The position numbers and the translations under genes are program-made. Below are positions 6,139 through 10,681 of a stretch of 10,681 nt of DNA, in pieces. The first letter of the stretch is position 1; the number at the start of each line of letters is the position of its first letter. The DNA comes from Deltaproteobacteria bacterium (GTDB lineage Bacteria > Desulfobacterota > GWC2-55-46 > JADFVP01), in assembly GCA_024275855.1 (NCBI GenBank), contig JAJRYL010000208.1:1-10681 (forward strand), read 5' to 3'. The notes under the pieces are model-generated. The model worked only from the letters and a program-made list of their open reading frames with translations. It ran no database searches and was not told the DNA's origin.

Positions 6139-7881
6139 ATGAAGGTTAAATTTATTGATAACATGAAGGTTAAGAGCAAACTTTTTCTTATCCTCGGTAT
6201 TGCCGCGGTGGCGATAATATCGGTCGGTTTTATAGGCGGGCGAAGCCTCAACAAGGTCGATGGAATGCTTGAGGTTATTTACAACGAGCACTTTACAGGT
6301 TCGGTCGGTATTTTAGAGATTAAGAGCGACCTTAACGGTGTAAGGGCGGCGCTTATTTCAATGATGGCGCAGTCTACAAAGGCAGGTAAGGATAAACAGT
6401 ACGAAGTAATAAAAGGGTTGAGCGGAACGATAAATTCGAAGATAGATACAATGCTCAAAGACAAGTATATGAAGAGCAATATGATAAAAACGGTAACGGA
6501 GATCAAGGGTATATGGGAGGCTTTCGCAAAGACGAGAGATATGGAGCTGATACCGGCTCTCTATGCCGGGGATTTAAAGAAGGCGAAGGGAGTAGCTCTT
6601 GGTGTTCAGGCGCAGAGGTTTAAAAAGTTTATAAGCCTTTCCGATAAACTTGTAAAACATGAGCTTGAAGAGGCGGCGGCAACCAAGAGTAAAGCCTCGG
6701 CGCTCTACGCCAGGTCGATTACCCTTGTAACGATTATCGGGGTGCTGAGCCTTGCGATTACCGTACTGCTTGCTCTAATTGTTTCCGGCGCGATATCAAA
6801 AGCCCTGCATAGAGGCGTAGAGTTACTTAATGCGGTTACAAGGGGAGACCTTACGGCAACCGTAGATGTTGATTCAAGCGACGAGATTGGAGAGATGATA
6901 GGCTCTGCCCAGGATATGGCGAGAAATCTTTCCGGCATAATCTCTCAGGTACGCAGTTCGGTCTCTCAGGTAACCTCGGCTTCGGAAATGGTCGCCAAGG
7001 GTAGTGAAGATCTCGCGCAGAGGGTAACGGAGCAGTCGGCCTCGGTTGAAGAGACCGCGTCAACTATAGAGGAAATGTCGGCGTCTATCCGCCAGAACGC
7101 CGACTCCGCCATGCAGGCAAACAAGTTAGCGGCGCAGGCGCGCGACGCCGCGGACAGGGGGACGACCGTTGTAAATAATATGGCGACAAATATGGCGGAG
7201 ATAGTCCAGAGCGGGAAAAAGGTTGTTGATATAACCGATATGATAGACGAGATTGCGTTTCAGACAAATCTTTTAGCCTTGAACGCAGCGGTTGAGGCGG
7301 CAAGAGCGGGGGAGCAGGGCAGAGGGTTTGCCGTAGTCGCAGCGGAGGTACGCAACCTTGCGCAAAGAAGCGCTACGGCGGCCAAGGAAATAGCTACCTT
7401 GCTTAAAGACAACATGGAGAAGACCGAAGGAGGAGCGAAGCTCGCTATGGATACTAAAGAGTCGTTGGACGATATAACCCGTGACGTAAAGAAGACCGCG
7501 GACCTGATAGCCGAAATAAGCGCAGCATCGCAAGAGCAGGCAACGGGTACGGATCAGATTAATAAAGCGGTCGGTCAGATGGATCAGGTAACCCAGCAGA
7601 ACGCGGCTCTTGTCGAGGAGATAAGTAACTCTATTAACGAAGTGGCGAGCCAGTCGGTCTCTTTAAGTAAGCTCGTAGGTTTCTTCAAGGTAGATGGCGC
7701 AGGAGTAGATATTAAGTATACCGGCACAGAGCCGGATACGGATTCTAACGTAACACCGCTGTTCGCCGGAAAAGGGAGCGCAAGAGGCCATACGAGCAAC
7801 TCTCCAGTTATGGCTGCCGTAGTTGGAGGTTCTGGTACTTACGATGGTTCGGATGGCGAAGGCGGTTTTGTAGAGATTTGA
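6139..7881 (+). CDS. Transmembrane methyl-accepting chemotaxis protein (helical periplasmic domain, HAMP)
   Basis: A 580-residue protein. ATG 6139 is preferred to the in-frame GTG at 6130: AAGGGAG (6123-6129) lies 9 bases upstream, and the resulting [20 protein letters not shown] is a typical MCP N-terminus. TM1 spans about 14-34. The periplasmic region of about 155 residues (35-190) is helical and polar and looks like a four-helix-bundle (4HB/TarH-like) sensor. TM2 spans about 194-217 ([21 protein letters not shown]). HAMP covers about 218-270 ([23 protein letters not shown]). The signalling domain (about 275-517) has tip [19 protein letters not shown] (374-392) and an intact descending arm with [10 protein letters not shown] and the closing KLVGFFK. 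A disordered tail of about 60 residues includes NVTPLF (537-542) and ends FVEI, without an NWETF-type CheR/CheB tether. cheR follows 17 bases downstream. The ligand cannot be predicted. Confidence 0.93.
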   Translation: MKVKFIDNMKVKSKLFLILGIAAVAIISVGFIGGRSLNKVDGMLEVIYNEHFTGSVGILEIKSDLNGVRAALISMMAQSTKAGKDKQYEVIKGLSGTINSKIDTMLKDKYMKSNMIKTVTEIKGIWEAFAKTRDMELIPALYAGDLKKAKGVALGVQAQRFKKFISLSDKLVKHELEEAAATKSKASALYARSITLVTIIGVLSLAITVLLALIVSGAISKALHRGVELLNAVTRGDLTATVDVDSSDEIGEMIGSAQDMARNLSGIISQVRSSVSQVTSASEMVAKGSEDLAQRVTEQSASVEETASTIEEMSASIRQNADSAMQANKLAAQARDAADRGTTVVNNMATNMAEIVQSGKKVVDITDMIDEIAFQTNLLALNAAVEAARAGEQGRGFAVVAAEVRNLAQRSATAAKEIATLLKDNMEKTEGGAKLAMDTKESLDDITRDVKKTADLIAEISAASQEQATGTDQINKAVGQMDQVTQQNAALVEEISNSINEVASQSVSLSKLVGFFKVDGAGVDIKYTGTEPDTDSNVTPLFAGKGSARGHTSNSPVMAAVVGGSGTYDGSDGEGGFVEI

Positions 7882-7898
7882 TCGGGTGGGGTGAAGAG

Positions 7899-8801
7899 AT
7901 GGTTAAAGCTATAACAGAACAAGAGTATATAAAGCTGCGGGATCTCGCCCACTTAAAGAGCGGCATAAACAAGGCACGGCTCAAAAAGGAGATCTTCGTA
8001 ACACGGCTTCAGAAGAGGCTTAGAAAACTCGATATGGAGAGTTTCAGCGAGTACTATAATATGATTTCCCATGATAAGGGAGAGCTTGCGACTTTTGTGG
8101 ATTACCTGAGCACCCACACGACCAATTTTTTCAGAGAGCCGCATCACTTCGATTTTATGAGAACGGTTGTAATCCCGGAGTTTGTAAGTTCACATACTAA
8201 CAGGTTAAGGGTCTGGAGCGCGGGCTGTTCTACCGGAGAGGAGCCGTACAGCATAGCTATAACTTTACTTGAGGGATTGCGTGAAAACGGAGTCGATCTT
8301 AATATGCAGGATATAAAGGTAGTGGCTTCGGACCTGTCTTCAGGTGTTTTAAGAACAGCGGCGTGCGGTATCTACAGAGACGATGAATTAAAGTCCTTAA
8401 GCGCGGAGCTGTTGCGGCGTTATTTTCTTAAGGGTACGGGCGTCTACCGCGGATTATACAGCGTAAAAGAGGAGGTTAAGGAACTTGTGACATTTAAGCA
8501 GATAAATCTTTTCGAGAGTTATCCGCACAAGGGGCTCTTCGATCTGATCTTCTGCAGGAATGTAGTTATCTACTTTGACGAAGCGAGGCAACGCAAGGTA
8601 AGGGATTCGCTAATTGAATACCTGAGGCCCGGCGGTTACTTCTTTTGCGGTCACTCGGAGTCGAGCGCCGGCAGACATGAACTTTTAGAGGCAATGGATA
8701 CGTGTACCTATAAGATGAAGCACGGAAAGCAGCCGGGGTTATGCAAGTCGTGCTTGATAGACAAAATGGGTGACGATGTTAAAAAAGCAGGGAGGGGTTG
8801 A
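7899..8801 (+). CDS. cheR: Chemotaxis protein methyltransferase CheR
   Basis: A 300-residue protein. ATG 7899 is supported by GGGGTGA just upstream; a TTG at 7878 overlapping the previous stop has no ribosome binding site. The N-terminal helical CheR_N domain (about 5-75) includes the receptor-binding region ending FVDYLSTHTTNFFREP. The SAM-dependent methyltransferase domain (about 80-275) has SAM motif I in VWSAGCSTGEEPYS (105-118), an acidic residue in VVASDLS (141-147), and FDLIFCRNVVIYF (214-226). CheR transfers methyl groups from SAM to glutamates on MCP coiled coils, opposing CheB. After the usual end (CTYKMK) there is an extension of about 27 residues with a C-x2-C pair (C282, C285) and a basic end. 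The HTH gene begins 1 base after the stop, implying translational coupling. The assignment is very secure. Confidence 0.95.
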   Translation: MVKAITEQEYIKLRDLAHLKSGINKARLKKEIFVTRLQKRLRKLDMESFSEYYNMISHDKGELATFVDYLSTHTTNFFREPHHFDFMRTVVIPEFVSSHTNRLRVWSAGCSTGEEPYSIAITLLEGLRENGVDLNMQDIKVVASDLSSGVLRTAACGIYRDDELKSLSAELLRRYFLKGTGVYRGLYSVKEEVKELVTFKQINLFESYPHKGLFDLIFCRNVVIYFDEARQRKVRDSLIEYLRPGGYFFCGHSESSAGRHELLEAMDTCTYKMKHGKQPGLCKSCLIDKMGDDVKKAGRG

Positions 8802-8802
8802 T

Positions 8803-9258
8803 ATGAATCAGAATTTTGAGAGTGTAATCAGCAGGATGAAGCAGACCGGGGACTTAAAGAACGATTCGGCTGTAGCCAGGGCGCTTAACATTTCTCCGCA
8901 GGCTATAAGCAACTATAAGAGGCGGGGCCGGTTTCCGGCGGGCCATATTGTAAAGTTCGCCGACAGGTACGGTGTATCGATTGACTGGTTGCTGAACACT
9001 TCCGGGGTAGACGAGTCCGGCACAGGCGGTGGTGAAGAGCCGAACCGGACAAGCGGCAACCTTGCGCCGCTGAGCCTTGAGCAGAGCATCTACGCAAGCA
9101 GATTGATAAGAATCTTGAACTCGCCGGAACGGGCCGTAGGCGAGGCCGCAAAGTATTGCATAGACGCGCTGTTGCACACGGCTAAGAGCGGGAGTCCGGA
9201 GGTAGTACGTATGCCTATGGGAAGAACTGGCTCGACAGCGCCGCTTACCATCTCTTAA
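8803..9258 (+). CDS. CI-repressor-type helix-turn-helix protein
   Basis: A 151-residue protein. ATG 8803 follows GGAGGGG (8791-8797) with 5 bases spacing and lies one base after the cheR TGA. Residues about 5-66 match the phage CI-repressor-like HTH fold: VISRMKQTGDLKNDSAVARA, then ISPQAISNYKRRGRFP (30-45, helix-turn-recognition helix), then IVKFADRYGVSIDWLL (49-64). The DWLL ending is characteristic of this family. A Gly/Glu-rich linker (70-90) leads to a short helical segment (about 91-127, LSLEQSIYASRLIRIL and AAKYCIDALLHTAK) and a polar tail. There is no LexA/CI-type autocleavage domain, so inactivation by RecA is not expected. Codon use looks like that of its neighbours, so there is no sign of recent phage acquisition. 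By position it is probably a transcriptional regulator of motility or chemotaxis genes, but its target is unknown. Confidence 0.8.
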   Translation: MNQNFESVISRMKQTGDLKNDSAVARALNISPQAISNYKRRGRFPAGHIVKFADRYGVSIDWLLNTSGVDESGTGGGEEPNRTSGNLAPLSLEQSIYASRLIRILNSPERAVGEAAKYCIDALLHTAKSGSPEVVRMPMGRTGSTAPLTIS

Positions 9259-9348
9259 TACTGTTAATGATATTTCGTCTATTTTACAAGCTTTAAGGTC
9301 TCCGTAGTATGTAATAAAACGGAACGGCAAAGTAAAAAATATGAATGT
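9259..9348 (+). other. Spacer between the HTH gene and cheB, possible weak promoter
   Basis: This 90-base A/T-rich gap is unusual in a cluster with otherwise strong ribosome sites. A weak sigma-70-like pair is possible: TTTACA (9283-9288) and TAGTAT (9305-9310) with 16 bases between them. No terminator hairpin with a T-run and no strong Shine-Dalgarno site is present. The promoter call is speculative. Confidence 0.25.
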
Positions 9349-10425
9349 ATGGGGTACTTAAATATAATCAAGGTGCTAATTGTAGATGACTCGGCGCTGG
9401 TTCGCCAGATACTTACTGATTTTCTTTCCAGTGACTCGGGAATAGAGGTAGTCGGCGTTGCGTCCGACCCTATTATAGCTATCGATAAGATCAAGAGGCT
9501 TAAACCGGATGTTCTTACTCTCGACGTAGAGATGCCGAGAATGGACGGCCTGACATTTCTTGAAAAACTTATGTCTACCAACCCGATGCCGGTACTAATG
9601 GTAAGCTCTTTGACTGAGCGGGGGTGCGAGACCACGCTAAAAGCATTGGAGCTTGGAGCAATAGATTTTATAACCAAGCCGAAGATTGATATGGTAGAGA
9701 AGCTGCCGCAGGCTATGTCCGACCTTACCGGCAAGGTCAGGGCTGCCGCAAGCGCGAGGGTAAGGCGGCATAGCGCGCGTGAGGTACGTCCGAAGTTGAG
9801 TGCCGACGCGATACTTGCAAAGAACAAGACGCAGGCAATGGTTGAAACAACCGACAAGGTTGTAGTTATAGGCGCTTCTACCGGAGGCGTAGAGGCGTTG
9901 GCGGAACTTATAAGCGCCCTGCCGCCGGATTCGCCCGGAATATGCGTGGTGCAGCATATGCCGGATAAGTTTACTAACGCCTTTGCCCGGAGATTGAATT
10001 CTATTTCAAGGGTAGGGGTTAAAGAGGCGAAAAATGGAGATTCGGTATTGGGAGGACACGTTCTTATCGCTCCCGGAAGTTCGCATATGCTCTTGAAGCG
10101 CAGCGGCGCGAGGTATTATGTGGAGATTAAGGACGGGCCGCTGGTTAATCGTCACAGGCCGTCGGTAGATGTGTTATTCAGATCAGCCGCCAAGTACGCT
10201 GGTAGAAATGCCGTAGGGATAATACTAACCGGCATGGGAGACGACGGCGCCCGCGGCCTGAAAGAGGCAAAGGATGCCGGAGCGTTGACTATTGCCCAGG
10301 ACGAGGCCAGCTGTGTGGTCTTCGGCATGCCTAAAGAGGCGATTAAGGCCGGAGCCGTAGATAAGGTTATGGGACTTAAAAGTATTCCTAACTACATTGC
10401 CCGCAGCGTAAAAGCGGCTATGTAG
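9349..10425 (+). CDS. cheB: Chemotaxis protein-glutamate methylesterase/deamidase CheB
   Basis: A 358-residue protein with two domains. The receiver domain (about 6-125) has D13-D14, phosphoacceptor D59 in [10 protein letters not shown] and K110 in FITKPK. A basic linker (about 128-168) connects to the methylesterase domain (about 170-356). The catalytic triad is visible: S177 in GASTGG, H203 in VQHMP and D299 in GMGDDG. All are offset by 13 from Salmonella CheB S164/H190/D286. CheB removes methyl esters from receptor glutamates and can deamidate glutamines; CheA phosphorylates and activates it. ATG 9349 is the only reasonable start, since no other ATG, GTG or TTG lies in frame back to the upstream stop at 9268; a downstream GTG at 9373 would cut the first strand. 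There is no clear Shine-Dalgarno site. No cheD accompanies it. The family call is very secure. Confidence 0.95.
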   Translation: MGYLNIIKVLIVDDSALVRQILTDFLSSDSGIEVVGVASDPIIAIDKIKRLKPDVLTLDVEMPRMDGLTFLEKLMSTNPMPVLMVSSLTERGCETTLKALELGAIDFITKPKIDMVEKLPQAMSDLTGKVRAAASARVRRHSAREVRPKLSADAILAKNKTQAMVETTDKVVVIGASTGGVEALAELISALPPDSPGICVVQHMPDKFTNAFARRLNSISRVGVKEAKNGDSVLGGHVLIAPGSSHMLLKRSGARYYVEIKDGPLVNRHRPSVDVLFRSAAKYAGRNAVGIILTGMGDDGARGLKEAKDAGALTIAQDEASCVVFGMPKEAIKAGAVDKVMGLKSIPNYIARSVKAAM

Positions 10426-10456
10426 CGATAGCGGAAAATTAATAGAGGGATTTATT

Positions 10457-10484
10457 AAACCCGGTCAGAAAACTCCGGTTTTTT
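10457..10484 (+). terminator. Intrinsic terminator after cheB
   Basis: AAACCCGG (10457-10464) pairs with CCGGTTT (10475-10481), with one bulged C and a 10-base loop, and is followed by an uninterrupted T-run to 10484. It lies 32 bases after the cheB stop and probably ends the chemotaxis transcript. An alternative pairing of CCCGG (10460-10464) with CCGGG (10489-10493) could compete. Confidence 0.7.
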
Positions 10485-10516
10485 AAGGCCGGGAATGAAT
10501 GGCCGCCCGTAGCGAA

Positions 10517-10532
10517 GCCGGCTTTATCCGGC
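10517..10532 (+). repeat. Short GC-rich hairpin
   Basis: GCCGG (10517-10521) and CCGGC (10528-10532) pair around the loop CTTTAT. It is flanked by direct copies of GTAGC (10510-10514 and 10533-10537). Confidence 0.45.
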
Positions 10533-10550
10533 GTAGCAAAGGTGTTTTCG

Positions 10551-10577
10551 GCATAATCCGTTCATGGCGGATTATGC
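10551..10577 (+). repeat. Perfect 10-bp inverted repeat
   Basis: GCATAATCCG (10551-10560) and CGGATTATGC (10568-10577) are exact reverse complements around the 7-base loop TTCATGG. No T-run follows. It may be part of a mobile-element end, a structured RNA or a protein-binding site. Confidence 0.7.
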
Positions 10578-10590
10578 TATCAGGTTAGAA

Positions 10591-10612
10591 ACCACGGGCT
10601 TTAGCACGTGGT
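10591..10612 (+). repeat. Imperfect hairpin with IS200/IS605-like sequence
   Basis: ACCACG pairs with CGTGGT. Inside, after a single G/A mismatch, GC pairs with GC around a TTTA loop. Sequence and context (preceded by GAA, followed by AGTTCAC) match the style of IS200/IS605 subterminal hairpins. Confidence 0.55.
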
Positions 10613-10681
10613 AGTTCACTTACCATGCAGCCGCTAAAACTGGTACCGTTGGCAAGGGTACGTGGTTTGGTCTGTCGATAG

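Larger units (their letters stand above)
10485..10620 (+). mobile_element. Possible IS200/IS605-type terminus or derived non-autonomous element, no transposase
   Basis: This non-coding stretch holds three successive hairpins. The first is GCCGG/CCGGC (10517-10521 and 10528-10532), and the second is a perfect 10-bp palindrome at 10551-10577. The third is ACCACG (10591-10596) with CGTGGT (10607-10612), whose interior GC-TTTA-GC continues the pairing after one mismatch. The last hairpin with its flanks (GAAACCACGGGCTTTAGC and then TAGTTCAC) closely resembles the subterminal hairpin and end of IS200/IS605 or tnpB-only elements, from memory of that family. Neither tnpA nor tnpB is in the window. 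The element boundaries are guesses. It may be a solo remnant, a PATE-like miniature element, or the edge of an element continuing past the window. Confidence 0.45.

Noticed and set aside
8803-9258. HTH gene as sign of a prophage or phage-defence island
   Set aside because: No phage or defence genes flank it, codon usage resembles the neighbours, and it is tightly coupled to cheR. A resident regulator is the simpler reading.
10625-10681. Small ORF ATG to TAG ending exactly at the window edge
   Set aside because: Only 18 residues, no ribosome binding site and no recognisable motif. The match of its stop to the window end is coincidental.

Overview
The window is a single-strand (+) chemotaxis gene cluster from a Gram-negative bacterium. 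Base composition is balanced, AAG, ATA and GTA codons are used heavily, and most starts carry purine-rich Shine-Dalgarno sites. Gene content and order resemble chemotaxis clusters of Desulfobacterota/Deltaproteobacteria or Nitrospirota-like lineages. That placement is an inference, and no species can be named from the sequence.

Layout from left to right: the 3' end of a STAS-domain protein (1-145); a membrane-hairpin MCP-like protein whose C-terminal arm carries a CheZ-like D-x3-Q motif (208-1482); cheY (1497-1865); cheA (1929-4043); a soluble PAS-MCP with an odd C-terminus (4143-5330); cheW (5448-6044); a classical transmembrane MCP with a periplasmic helical domain and HAMP (6139-7881); cheR (7899-8801); a small CI-repressor-type helix-turn-helix protein (8803-9258); and cheB (9349-10425). 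A hairpin followed by a T-run closes the unit after cheB. The last roughly 200 bases are non-coding and rich in inverted repeats. They include a hairpin resembling an IS200/IS605-family terminus, with no transposase in view.

The genes make a nearly complete pathway. Receptors (one periplasmic-sensing, one cytoplasmic PAS, one membrane-anchored without a periplasmic domain) couple through CheW to the CheA kinase, which phosphorylates CheY and CheB. CheR and CheB set receptor methylation. No cheD, cheC, cheX or cheZ is visible, so the CheY-P phosphatase is not obvious. The CheZ-like motif in the first MCP, directly upstream of cheY, is the best local candidate. Other oddities are a single MshEN-like motif inside CheA, the DNA-binding protein between cheR and cheB, structured intergenic spacers around cheW, and a possible locally frameshifted receptor C-terminus.

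The components are mainly of known families. The leads that look least ordinary are the CheZ-like receptor, the MshEN-like CheA segment and the operon-embedded HTH protein.
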